The notes beneath the pieces were generated by a model, which saw nothing but the letters and a program-made list of their open reading frames with translations, did not search any database and was not told the DNA's origin. Positions 25,850 through 33,819 of a stretch of 64,000 bases of DNA are shown in pieces. This stretch comes from JAHCHG01 sp965214585. Its GTDB lineage: Bacteria > Acidobacteriota > Blastocatellia > Pyrinomonadales > Pyrinomonadaceae. The stretch spans positions 2,604,001-2,668,000 of the forward strand of contig OZ243957.1 of the NCBI GenBank assembly GCA_965214585.1. The letters run 5' to 3'. The position numbers and the translations under genes were made by a program. Numbering within the stretch: position 1 is the first letter of the stretch; every line of letters starts with the position of its first letter.

Positions 25850-27406
25850 TTATCTGTTTCTGCCGTATTTTTCGTGGCTCGAAACCCAGTCGCTCGAAGA
25901 AATTGCCGAACCGAGCGAGATTTCGCCCGCGAGGACAACGCCGGCGACGATTTCGGCTAATTTGTTTACGCCGTTTTTGCCGTAGCAGTTTAGAATTTCG
26001 AGGCATTCTTTTTGAGTTGCGAGCGAAGTTCCGCCGCCGTAAGTTGCGACGATTAAAGACGGAATTGTAATTGAAATATACAAATCTTTTTCCGGTGTAA
26101 TTTCCGAATAAATTATGCCCGCCGAGCTTTCCGAAACATTTGCCACGTCTTGTCCGGTGGCGATAAACATCGCCGTAATTCCGTTTGCCGAATGCGCTCC
26201 GTTGTTGTTTGCGCCCGATAGAATCGAGCCGACGTTTGCCACGCCCGCGTGATAAACGAGCGATTCAGGTTCGACGCGCATATGTTCGATCAAGATTTGT
26301 CTGGGAATCGTGCATTCCGCCGTAACGCGCTTGCCGCGTGTTCGCATAATATTGACCTGCGAGGCTTTTTTGTCGGTGGCAAAATTCGATTCGAGATAAA
26401 AATGCTTGATTTTATATTGTTCGTAATTGTCAATGATCCAACTGCACGCCGCAAAAGTGGCGCGTCCGACCATATTTTGACCAGCCGCGTCGCCCGTCGT
26501 GTAATTAAAACGCACGAAAACGAATTTGTTTGAAGTGTATGGATCGAGGTCTTTGAGTTTGGCGATGCTCGAAGTCGCTTCGGCTTGCTCGCGTATTTCA
26601 TCGAAATTATCGAACATCCACGAAACGAATTTTCGCCCTTCGCGTGCGTCTTCAAAAACAAAAACCGGCGCACGCTGCATCGCGTCGCTGACGACGGTTG
26701 ATTTTACGCCGCCCGACAAATTCAAAACTTTTATGCCGCGATTGTAAGAGGCGATCAAAGTTCCTTCCGTCGTCGCCAGCGGAACGAGAAATTCGCCCTG
26801 TGCAAATTCGCCGTTGACTTTGATCGGTCCGGCAAAACCAATCGGAATTTGCGCCACGCCCGTAAAATTTTCGCAGTTTCCTTCCAAAATATGCGGGTCG
26901 AATGAATAATTTTTGATGTGTTCGAGTTTCGTATCTGAATATTCCGCGACAAATTCCTGCCGTTTTTCGATAATTTTTTCCGAATAATCGTCCGCATTAT
27001 CGCGCGGAATCCGCACTTCGTAATTTTCCGTTTCGGCAATCGCGTCTTCGACCTCGAATTTCAGAGAACCGTAACCTTTGGCTTTGACGGCAATATTTAT
27101 TTTGTATTTTCCGTGTTCCAAATTCGCAGTTTCGGCGTGAACGTCAATCGTTTTGCGAAGCGGAAAATCAATCGGATTATCGTCCGAAACGGCAGTTGCG
27201 GGCATCGTTTCGCCGTCGCCGAAATCGAACGTAATTTTGTCTTTCGGAATTTCTTCGCCGCCGATTTTGACCGATTGCAATTCGGAAAATTTCACGTCGG
27301 TCAGACGGTTTTTGATGGAAAATTTTACGCCGCCGTCGGTATTTTTCAAGCTGTTGTTCGTGTAGAGTTGCCGCAGAAGCATACTCGGAATCGGAAAGAA
27401 TGCCAT
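25850..27406 (-). CDS. hydroxymethylglutaryl-CoA reductase (class I) with an N-terminal beta domain
   Basis: 518 residues. It makes mevalonate from HMG-CoA, the committed step of the mevalonate route to isoprenoids. Catalytic-domain signatures: GNCENFTGVAQIPIGFAGPI, the catalytic Glu in ATTEGTLIAS, the cofactor loop TGDAAGQNM, the Asp in TGQDVANVSESS and the C-terminal His in SHEKYGRNR, where the protein ends. Residues 1-150 form an extra, mostly beta domain opening FPIPSMLLRQLYTNNSL, not part of the minimal enzyme. The stop codon touches a half REP element and a full REP precedes the gene. No other mevalonate gene is in the window. Confidence 0.93.
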   Translation of the reverse strand: MAFFPIPSMLLRQLYTNNSLKNTDGGVKFSIKNRLTDVKFSELQSVKIGGEEIPKDKITFDFGDGETMPATAVSDDNPIDFPLRKTIDVHAETANLEHGKYKINIAVKAKGYGSLKFEVEDAIAETENYEVRIPRDNADDYSEKIIEKRQEFVAEYSDTKLEHIKNYSFDPHILEGNCENFTGVAQIPIGFAGPIKVNGEFAQGEFLVPLATTEGTLIASYNRGIKVLNLSGGVKSTVVSDAMQRAPVFVFEDAREGRKFVSWMFDNFDEIREQAEATSSIAKLKDLDPYTSNKFVFVRFNYTTGDAAGQNMVGRATFAACSWIIDNYEQYKIKHFYLESNFATDKKASQVNIMRTRGKRVTAECTIPRQILIEHMRVEPESLVYHAGVANVGSILSGANNNGAHSANGITAMFIATGQDVANVSESSAGIIYSEITPEKDLYISITIPSLIVATYGGGTSLATQKECLEILNCYGKNGVNKLAEIVAGVVLAGEISLGSAISSSDWVSSHEKYGRNR

Positions 27407-27429
27407 AGGTTTGTTTTGTCCTTTTTAAG

Positions 27430-27515
27430 TCAGAACCGCGAGCGACAGCGATTGGGTTAATTTTTGAAGTATGTATTTTTCGCGCTTACCAATTCGCTGT
27501 CGCTTCCTGTTCTGA
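27430..27515. repeat. REP palindrome copy C
   Basis: TCAGAACCGCGAGCGACAGC to GCTGTCGCTTCCTGTTCTGA, 86 bp, located just upstream of the HMG-CoA reductase start. The paired change A to C in one arm and T to G in the other keeps the stem, pointing to selection on structure. Confidence 0.85.
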
Positions 27516-27605
27516 TTTGAATTTGCTGAATTTTACTTTTGTTCTCGAATAAATTCAAATTCGACTGAACTTTAATGATTTTCAAATCTGAATTAAACTG
27601 TTTAT

Positions 27606-28658
27606 ATGAAAATTTTTCTGATAATTTTTTCAATCTTTATAATTTCCGCAATTACGGTAAATGCACAATGGCAAAAACAAAATGTCGAAACCGACGCGAG
27701 TTTTCGCGGACTTTCGGTTGTCAACGACAATGTGATCTGGGCAAGCGGAACGGGCGGAACTTTTATTCGCACGACAGACAGCGGGAAAACTTGGAAAGTC
27801 GGAACTGTGGCAGGCGCGGAAAAATTGGACTTCCGCGACATCGAAGCGTTTGACGCGAATACGGCTTACGTTTTGAGCATCGGAAACGGCGAAAATTCGC
27901 GGATTTATAAAACGACGGACGGCGGCGAGAGTTGGAAACTGCAATTTAAGAACGAGGACGAAAAAGCGTTTTTCGATTCTATTGCATTTTGGGACGCTGA
28001 AAACGGAATGGCGCAAAGCGATCCGGTTGACGGGAAATATCTCTTTCTTCGCACGACAAACGGCGAGAATTGGGAAAAAGTTTCTACGACAAAAATGCCC
28101 GCCGCAAAACAGGGCGAAGCCGCGTTTGCCGCGAGCGGAACTTCGATAATTGCACAAGGAAAAAACCGAATTTGGCTGGTTACGGGCGGCAATGACGCGC
28201 GGGTTTTTCGCTCTAATAATCGCGGCAAAACTTGGAAAGTTTCCGACACACCAATTACAAACGGAACGGCGGGAAGCGGAATTTTTTCAATCGCAATGCA
28301 CGACAAAAAACGCGGCGTAATTGTCGGCGGAAACTACGAGAAACCGGATGAAGCAAATAATAATTTGGCGTTTACAAGCGACGGCGGAAAAAGTTGGAAT
28401 TTGGCAAAAGGTTTAAACGGTTATCGTTCGGCGGTTGATTATATTGATGAAAATACACTTATCGCCGTCGGTTCAAGCGGTTCGGATATTTCAAATGACG
28501 GCGGAAAGACTTGGAAAAACTTGGACAAAGAAAATTATAATTCCGTGCAATCAAAAGGAAAAAATGCGACTTGGGCGGTTGGCGCGAAAGGCTTAGTTGC
28601 ACATTTTTCTGATCCTTTATCTCTGCTGAAAATAAATACTGTTGATGTGAATCAATAG
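27606..28658 (+). CDS. secreted BNR/YCF48-like beta-propeller protein
   Basis: 350 residues with a cleavable signal (FLIIFSIFIISAITVNAQ). The rest is a propeller of repeated Asp-box blades: TDSGKTWKV, TDGGESWKL, NRGKTWKV, SDGGKSWNL, NDGGKTWKN. Such S/T-x-D-x-G-x-T-W boxes are seen in BNR sialidase-like and YCF48 photosystem-assembly-like proteins. No catalytic residues of sialidases were recognised, so it is more likely a binding or structural secreted protein. It is monocistronic and is followed by a foldback element. Confidence 0.88.
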   Translation: MKIFLIIFSIFIISAITVNAQWQKQNVETDASFRGLSVVNDNVIWASGTGGTFIRTTDSGKTWKVGTVAGAEKLDFRDIEAFDANTAYVLSIGNGENSRIYKTTDGGESWKLQFKNEDEKAFFDSIAFWDAENGMAQSDPVDGKYLFLRTTNGENWEKVSTTKMPAAKQGEAAFAASGTSIIAQGKNRIWLVTGGNDARVFRSNNRGKTWKVSDTPITNGTAGSGIFSIAMHDKKRGVIVGGNYEKPDEANNNLAFTSDGGKSWNLAKGLNGYRSAVDYIDENTLIAVGSSGSDISNDGGKTWKNLDKENYNSVQSKGKNATWAVGAKGLVAHFSDPLSLLKINTVDVNQ

Positions 28659-28701
28659 TAGAAAAAAGTTTATTGAAAACAAAAAAGTTAGCGATTTGCA
28701 C

Positions 28702-28835
28702 GGAACGCCGTCCATCTTGGCGGCAATGATCGTCGCTTGGGCGCGAAAAAGTTTTTGTTTATCCGAAACGCCATAAATAACAAGTATATTTTTCGCGTCT
28801 GTCGCACTCATTGCCGCCAAGATGGACGGCGTTCC
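28702..28835. repeat. foldback element, family 2 copy 1
   Basis: Perfect 28-base arms, GGAACGCCGTCCATCTTGGC plus GGCAATGA (28702-28729) and the complement (28808-28835). A weaker inner stem contains GCGCGAAAAAG and TTTTTCGCG. The inner part (GCAATGA, CGTCGCTT, CGCGAAAAAG) is shared with the larger foldback at 44776-44940, so the two are members of one family. No ORF is inside. Confidence 0.8.
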
Positions 28836-28850
28836 ATAGAAAAATAAAAA

Positions 28851-29903
28851 ATGGATTTACAAAAACCTGAAAAAACGCTTTCCTGCACAAAGGAAACGAC
28901 GCTTGAAAATGAACAAATGGTCGAACTTTATCGTTATCTTAAAATGACGAGAATGTTTGACGAAAAGACGGTTTTGCTGAAAAAACAATCGAAACTGACA
29001 GGCGGAGTTTTTACATCTTTGGGACAGGAAGCAACGGCTGTCGGAACGGCTTTTGCGCTTGAATCGCAGGATTTTATCGCGCCGCTTATCCGCGACATCG
29101 GCGCGTGTTTTGTCAAAGGAATTGAGCCGCGCACGATCTTTTTGCAGTATTTCGGACGCGGCAACGCGCCTTCGCGGGCGACAGACGTGCAGTTTCATTT
29201 TGCCGATTTTGAGAAAGGAATGATCGGTCCGATTTCGCATTTGGGCGATATGGTTTCGGTAATGGCGGGCGTTTTGATCGCATCGCGTTTGAAAAAGGAA
29301 AACCGCATCGCTGTCGTTTACTTGGGCGAAGGCGCGACTTCGACGGGCGCGTTTCACGAAGGAATAAATTTTGCCGCCGTTCAGAAACTTCCTTTGATAA
29401 CCGTCATTGAAAACAATGGCTACGCATATTCCACGCCGACGAGCGATCAATGCGCCGCCGAGCATTTTGTTGATAAAGCAATCGGTTACGGCATCAAAGG
29501 CTTGCAAGTTGACGGGAACGACATAATCGCCTGCTACGAAACGATGAAAACAGCCGCCGAATATGCGCGAGGCGGAAACGGTTCGGTTTTGATTGAGGCT
29601 CTGACTTACCGCCGAAAAGGACACGCCGAACACGACAATCAAGCCTATGTTCCGAAGGGCGAAATTGATTGGTGGGCGGAAAATAACGATCCGATTCTGC
29701 GTTACGAAAAGTTTTTAATTGACGAAAAGATTTTGACGCGCGGGGAAATGGACGAAATCGAGGCGGAATTAAAGGAATTTTTGAACGCGGAAGCCGAATT
29801 TGCGGAAAATTCGCCGCTGCCGTTTGCGGAAGACGCGGCGCGGGAAGTTTTTGATAATAATATCGTAAAACCGGCGTTTAAGAAAAAAGTTTTGGAAAGG
29901 TAA
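28851..29903 (+). CDS. 2-oxoacid dehydrogenase E1 component, alpha subunit
   Basis: 350 residues. This is the ThDP-binding half of a branched-chain 2-oxoacid, pyruvate or acetoin dehydrogenase E1. The ThDP/Mg motif reads GEGATSTGAFHEGINFA...ENNGYA, and the phosphorylation-loop-like YRRKGHAEHDNQAYVP is present. E1 is normally an alpha2beta2 tetramer; the matching beta gene is 30 kb away on the other strand (59165-60163) and E3 is at 8309. Substrate cannot be decided from sequence alone. It lies 6 bp upstream of a 145-residue gene and starts right after a foldback element. Confidence 0.92.
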   Translation: MDLQKPEKTLSCTKETTLENEQMVELYRYLKMTRMFDEKTVLLKKQSKLTGGVFTSLGQEATAVGTAFALESQDFIAPLIRDIGACFVKGIEPRTIFLQYFGRGNAPSRATDVQFHFADFEKGMIGPISHLGDMVSVMAGVLIASRLKKENRIAVVYLGEGATSTGAFHEGINFAAVQKLPLITVIENNGYAYSTPTSDQCAAEHFVDKAIGYGIKGLQVDGNDIIACYETMKTAAEYARGGNGSVLIEALTYRRKGHAEHDNQAYVPKGEIDWWAENNDPILRYEKFLIDEKILTRGEMDEIEAELKEFLNAEAEFAENSPLPFAEDAAREVFDNNIVKPAFKKKVLER

Positions 29904-29908
29904 AGAGA

Positions 29909-30346
29909 ATGAACAAAAGATTTATCAGCGTTCCATTTAAGATGGTGGAAGCAAAAAGCGGATTTTCCAGTCTTGACGGAATGGCGAAAATTTCGCCTGC
30001 CGGAATTGTTCTGGAATATGAAGAAAAATTTATCGGTTTGATAAAGCAGGGCATCAAGGAAGTCCGCGTTCCGATTGAGGAAATTGAGCGAATCAAATTT
30101 AAAAAAGGCTGGGTGCAGACAAAAATCGAAATTTGGCTTAATAATTTTCAGACGCTCAGCCAAATCCCTAACAAAGACGGGCGCATAATTTTAGAACTCG
30201 CCAAAGAAGACCGCGACACGGCGCAAAAGGGCGTTGACGTTTTGGAAAAATCCGCTGCCGAATACAAAAAAGAAATCCCGCCGCCGAGAACTTCCGTCAA
30301 AAGTTTGTTTGACGATATTGAAACATCCGAACTGAATGAAAAATAA
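29909..30346 (+). CDS. conserved hypothetical protein, PH/GRAM-like beta fold
   Basis: 145 residues, no signal or membrane segment. It opens MNKRFISVPFKMVEAKSGFS and shows alternating strands (GIVLEYEEKFIGL, EVRVPIEEIERIKFKKG, TKIEIWLN) followed by a helix, reminiscent of bacterial PH-like domains. I do not recognise a named family. It starts 6 bp after E1-alpha, so it is probably co-transcribed. Its last 17 codons recur, diverged, at 30978-31028, just past the hicAB pair. Confidence 0.7.
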   Translation: MNKRFISVPFKMVEAKSGFSSLDGMAKISPAGIVLEYEEKFIGLIKQGIKEVRVPIEEIERIKFKKGWVQTKIEIWLNNFQTLSQIPNKDGRIILELAKEDRDTAQKGVDVLEKSAAEYKKEIPPPRTSVKSLFDDIETSELNEK

Positions 30347-30381
30347 TTTACGTTCGCTAACAAGATTTGCTATCATTTATT

Positions 30382-30639
30382 TTGAGGAATCGAAAGCAAC
30401 AAAAAACGCTTAAAGATATTTTCGTAACGCCGACGAAGGCGAATATAAAGTTTTCGGATATTGAAAAGTTGTTAATATCTCCGGGCGCGACGGTCAAAGA
30501 GGGAAGAGGTTCGCGCGTCGGTTTCGTAATGCCGAATGGTCTTAGTTGGCAAGCGCATCGTCCGCATCCGCAAAAGGAAGCGAAAAAATATGTGGTTGAT
30601 TCCGTGCGTAATTTTTTGAAGGAGTCGGGTTATGAATAA
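30382..30639 (+). CDS. hicA: HicA-family mRNA interferase toxin
   Basis: 85 residues with a TTG start at 30382, chosen because homologues begin with a similar RxRKQQKTL stretch; no in-frame ATG exists. The HicA double-stranded-RNA-binding-like fold is visible: NIKFSDIEKLLIS, then EGRGSRVGFVMPNG and the conserved HRPHP with the His residues used by the family, ending in VRNFLKESGY. HicA cleaves mRNA in a ribosome-independent way and is neutralised by HicB. The stop overlaps the hicB start by 8 bp, so the two are coupled. Confidence 0.85.
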   Translation: MRNRKQQKTLKDIFVTPTKANIKFSDIEKLLISPGATVKEGRGSRVGFVMPNGLSWQAHRPHPQKEAKKYVVDSVRNFLKESGYE

Positions 30640-30961
30640 TTTACTGGAATACAAAGATTTTAAGGCAAAAATAGAGTTTTCCGCCGACGATAATGTTTTT
30701 TTCGGCACTATTTTGGGAATCGAGGATTTTATCACTTTTGAAAGCGAAACCGTAGAAGGATTAAAAGACGCTTTTAAGGAAGCCGTCGAATTTCACATCG
30801 AACTGTGCGAGGAAACGGGAAAGGAAATAAAAAAAAGCTATTCGGGAAAAGTCTTTCTGCGTTTGCCCGAAGAACTTCACGCCAGAATCGCCGAAACCGC
30901 GCGGGCGAAAGGTAAGAGCATCAACGAGTTCGGAATAGAGATTTTTGAATCGGCGGTTTAG
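30632..30961 (+). CDS. hicB: HicB-family antitoxin
   Basis: 109 residues. The N-terminal partial RNase-H-like HicB domain (YKDFKAKIEFSADDNVFFGTILGI, with the ETVEGLKDAFKEAVEFHIELCEE helix) is followed by a C-terminal ribbon-helix-helix DNA-binding motif (GKVFLRLPEELHARIAETARAKG, KSINEF). It binds HicA and represses the operon. It overlaps hicA by 8 bp. A diverged paralogue without hicA lies at 32176. The pair sits exactly between the 145-residue gene and a remnant of that gene's 3' end. Confidence 0.92.
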   Translation: MNNLLEYKDFKAKIEFSADDNVFFGTILGIEDFITFESETVEGLKDAFKEAVEFHIELCEETGKEIKKSYSGKVFLRLPEELHARIAETARAKGKSINEFGIEIFESAV

Positions 30962-30974
30962 ACACGGTTAAAAT

Positions 30975-31028
30975 TCGGTCAAAAGTTTGTTTGACGAAAA
31001 TTGAACGACGGAATTCGGGAAAAAATAA
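30975..31028 (+). pseudogene. remnant of the 3' end of the 145-residue gene
   Basis: Aligned in frame and to the stop codon with 30293-30346. The first 20 bases from GTC are identical (SVKSLFD). Overall 38 of 51 bases match, with one Glu codon turned into TGA. The copy begins 14 bp after the hicB stop. The hicAB pair is thus bracketed by the intact gene and this remnant, as lpdA and E1-beta bracket their cassettes. Confidence 0.7.
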
Positions 31029-31177
31029 CTACTGAATTCATAAAACAAAAGCCAACTTGCGAAGAAATAAATAACAGGAATAAATAGAATAAATGAGATA
31101 AAAAACATTTACGCCTACTCTCAAATATCTACGAAAATGAACAAAGACGAACTGATCTCAATATTATAAAGTAAATG

Positions 31178-32005
31178 CTAACGATAGTTTTGGCGAGCGT
31201 AAACCTTTCCAGTTTTAGAGTCAAATATAATCAAAGATATTATTTTGAACTTTAAGGTTTTTGAACTATCTAGTTCTACAGGAATACCACTAGCTGCAAC
31301 CTTAAGACGACTCTTCATAATTTTTGCCTCATCAGGAGACATAGATACTTCTGGAGTTGTATAAGCGTATCTCCATGCCGTATTCCATTCATAACCCCCA
31401 CAATAATTAGACCCATAATTAATCATTTTCTCGAGATTTCTGCAACCCCACTTTACTAGTTCAAGAGATACTACACCTAGAGTTTTATTTCTTGTTTTCA
31501 TAATGCTCGGAGAATAATAAAATTCAAATTTACGCTCTTCAGCTGAATAACTTGGTTCTTTTGGTAAAAGAAGATACACATCTTTGATTTTCTTACCGTC
31601 AATCATTAAGCTGCTACCCGTTTTTTCTATACGACTAATATACTCTTCCTCCGTTTCAAACTCCGACTTACGAAACTGATTGCTTTTGAATATATCCAAG
31701 ATAAAGTCAACATCAGTTATTACATAGAGTTGATCATTTTCTTCAACCTCTTGTGATTTTTGTATTGGCTGAGTCTTTTCTTCCGGTAAAATCGGCGGTA
31801 AAAACGGCTTTGGATCGGATTCCAACGCGTTTCTTCTCGCTTGCGATTTTTGTATTGGCTGAGTCTTTTCTTCTTTGTAAAGCCAAGTTTTGTCGGGCTT
31901 AAGAATAACCTTTTTACCTTCCGGTGTAGTTACTTCAATATCTTGCCCAAAAACCTGTAAGCTAAGAATAATAAAAATTAATATAAGTATTATTTTTGAA
32001 TACAT
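31178..32005 (-). CDS. secreted hypothetical protein with an internal duplication
   Basis: 275 residues with a signal peptide (KIILILIFIILSLQVFGQ). A short N-terminal beta unit follows (VTTPEGKKVILKPDKTWLYK), the small motif of secreted proteins in which a translated residue string is 'tested' as D-G-x-T-W. Then come two copies of EEKTQPIQKSQ about 29 residues apart. The remainder (about 95-275) is unrecognised, with an FETEEEYISRIEK helix. DNA of the two repeats (around 31752 and 31839) is nearly identical over about 34 bases, so the duplication is recent. AT-rich composition suggests transfer. Confidence 0.6.
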   Translation of the reverse strand: MYSKIILILIFIILSLQVFGQDIEVTTPEGKKVILKPDKTWLYKEEKTQPIQKSQARRNALESDPKPFLPPILPEEKTQPIQKSQEVEENDQLYVITDVDFILDIFKSNQFRKSEFETEEEYISRIEKTGSSLMIDGKKIKDVYLLLPKEPSYSAEERKFEFYYSPSIMKTRNKTLGVVSLELVKWGCRNLEKMINYGSNYCGGYEWNTAWRYAYTTPEVSMSPDEAKIMKSRLKVAASGIPVELDSSKTLKFKIISLIIFDSKTGKVYARQNYR

Positions 32006-32175
32006 AAATCGTGAAATCCTGTTGAATAATAAAAAAGCAGTATAATAAGATATTTACAAATTATACTAAAAAATTTAAACTTTATTATCAAACATTCAAC
32101 TTTAATTAATCAATGATGCTAATTGAAAAAGTCACGGAAAAGTATCTAAAGTGTAGGTGACGAAGCTAAACAAAA

Positions 32176-32547
32176 ATGAATAAAACATTAACTTATAAAA
32201 ATTTTAAGGCGAAGATAGAGTTTGATGGCGACGATAAAATTTTTTTCGGGCGCGTTTTGGGCGTTGAGGAGATTATCGGTTTTCACGGCGAAACTGTTGA
32301 AGAACTCAAAACGGCGATGAAGGAAATGATAGATTTCTATCTTGAAAGCTGTAAAAAGAACGGGAAAAAGTCTAAAAAAAGTTATTCGGGCAAAGTTTTT
32401 CTGCGTCTGCCCGAAGAACTTCACGCCAGAATCGCCGAAAATGCACGGGCGAAGGGCAAGAGTATCAACGAGTTTGGAAAAAGGTTTTTGAATCGGCGGT
32501 TTGATGAAATTATGAAAACAGATAAATTCGGAATAGATTATAGATGA
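32176..32547 (+). CDS. orphan HicB-like antitoxin with a frameshifted C-terminus
   Basis: 123 residues. The first 100 residues match HicB at 30632 along the whole length, including GKVFLRLPEELHARIAENARAKG and KSINEFG. After that the two diverge: the DNA reads GGAAAAAGGTTTTTGAATCG, and restoring one A in the A5 run gives GKKVFESAV and a stop, equivalent to the HicB ending. So a one-base slip has added about 17 unrelated residues. No hicA lies beside it. It may still bind a HicA made elsewhere. Confidence 0.8.
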   Translation: MNKTLTYKNFKAKIEFDGDDKIFFGRVLGVEEIIGFHGETVEELKTAMKEMIDFYLESCKKNGKKSKKSYSGKVFLRLPEELHARIAENARAKGKSINEFGKRFLNRRFDEIMKTDKFGIDYR

Positions 32548-32670
32548 AAGCTGACAGATTATAAATTAAAACGGCGTATTTGTTATCTTTTATCTATAAT
32601 CTATCAGCTATTCCGAATATTTTTGTCTGAACCGCGTCGGTTGCCGAAAAGTAACGCCGTATAAAATTTG

Positions 32671-33765
32671 ATGAAAAAATGGCTTATAAGAATTGGCGGC
32701 GTGATTAGTTTGATTTTGCTCATAATCGTCGCCGTTTTGATTTGGAATGAATTCGATTATTCGGTGATAAAAAAGCGCGTAAACAACGAAAATCTTCCGA
32801 CGGTAAAAGCCGATTGGCAGGGAACGCCCGTTGACCAAAAGGGAAGATTTGTCAATCAAAAATATCCGTTTTTGCCTTCGACGATTGATCTGCTCAAATG
32901 GCAGTTAAGCGCGAATCCGCAAAAGGAAGAAAAGCAGCGCGACAGTTCGCCGCTTGAGATAAAAGACGCGGGCGGATTTTTGAGTTCAAACGAAGACGGC
33001 ATAATCTGGTTCGGACACGCGAGTTTTTTAATCCGAATCGGCGGCGTGAATATTTTGACCGATCCGGTTTTCGGCGAGCCTTCGTTTATCGAAAAGTATA
33101 TAGACGTTCCCACGCCGCTGCCGAAAATCGAAAAACTCGATTACGTTTTGATTTCTCACGACCACCGCGATCATTGCGACGAAACGACAATTCGGAAAAT
33201 TGCGGAAAAATTTCCCGAAGCGAAATTTCTCGCGGGCTTAAAAATGGAAGAACTCATTGGTGATTGGAAAAACGAATCAAACGAGATGCAGACGGCGGGC
33301 TGGTTTCAAAAATTTTCAATGCCCGAAGAAAACGTAAAAATCTATTTCACGCCCGTCAGACATTGGAGCAGACGCGGGCTTTTCGACACGAACGAACGGC
33401 TTTGGGGCGGCTTTATCATCGAAAGCGAAGCGGCGACAATTTATTTCGGCGGCGACAGCGGTTATTCGGTTCATTACGAGCAATTGGGTGAAGTTTTTCC
33501 CGAAATTGATTATTTTTTAATCGGAATCGGCGCGTATAAGCCGCGCTGGTTTATGAAACCGAATCACAATTCGCCCGAAGACGCGCTTAGAGCGTTTCAG
33601 GATTCAGGCGCGAAATATCTCGTGCCGATGCACTACGGAACATTCAATTTATCGGACGAGCCGCCGAGCGAGCCGCTGCGTTTGCTGAGAGAAAAAGCGT
33701 CGGAAATGGATTTGAATGATAAGATCAAAATGCTTAATATCAACGAAAATATCGAATTTAAATAA
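32671..33765 (+). CDS. MBL-fold metallohydrolase, NAPE-PLD-like
   Basis: 364 residues. An N-terminal membrane helix (about 8-26) is followed by a metallo-beta-lactamase fold: WFGHASFLIRIGG, TDPVF, and the metal motif His163-Asp-His165-x-Asp167-His168 (HDHRDHCD), then RHWSRRG, GGDSGYS and PMHYGTF for further ligands. This pattern is that of N-acyl-phosphatidylethanolamine phospholipase D-like and RomA-type lipid hydrolases. I use the ATG at 32671; a TTG precedes it. It is followed by Uma2, M14 and HTH genes on the same strand with short gaps. Confidence 0.9.
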   Translation: MKKWLIRIGGVISLILLIIVAVLIWNEFDYSVIKKRVNNENLPTVKADWQGTPVDQKGRFVNQKYPFLPSTIDLLKWQLSANPQKEEKQRDSSPLEIKDAGGFLSSNEDGIIWFGHASFLIRIGGVNILTDPVFGEPSFIEKYIDVPTPLPKIEKLDYVLISHDHRDHCDETTIRKIAEKFPEAKFLAGLKMEELIGDWKNESNEMQTAGWFQKFSMPEENVKIYFTPVRHWSRRGLFDTNERLWGGFIIESEAATIYFGGDSGYSVHYEQLGEVFPEIDYFLIGIGAYKPRWFMKPNHNSPEDALRAFQDSGAKYLVPMHYGTFNLSDEPPSEPLRLLREKASEMDLNDKIKMLNINENIEFK

Positions 33766-33819
33766 TAAATTTAAGCGGTTTTTGGTGAAGTGTTAAAATG
33801 GACGAAAAGGAGTTTAGAT

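Noticed and set aside
25773..26006. 77-residue ORF containing IRTGSDSDLVKIRTGSDSDL
   Set aside because: Chance translation of REP arms and the HMG-CoA reductase antiframe.
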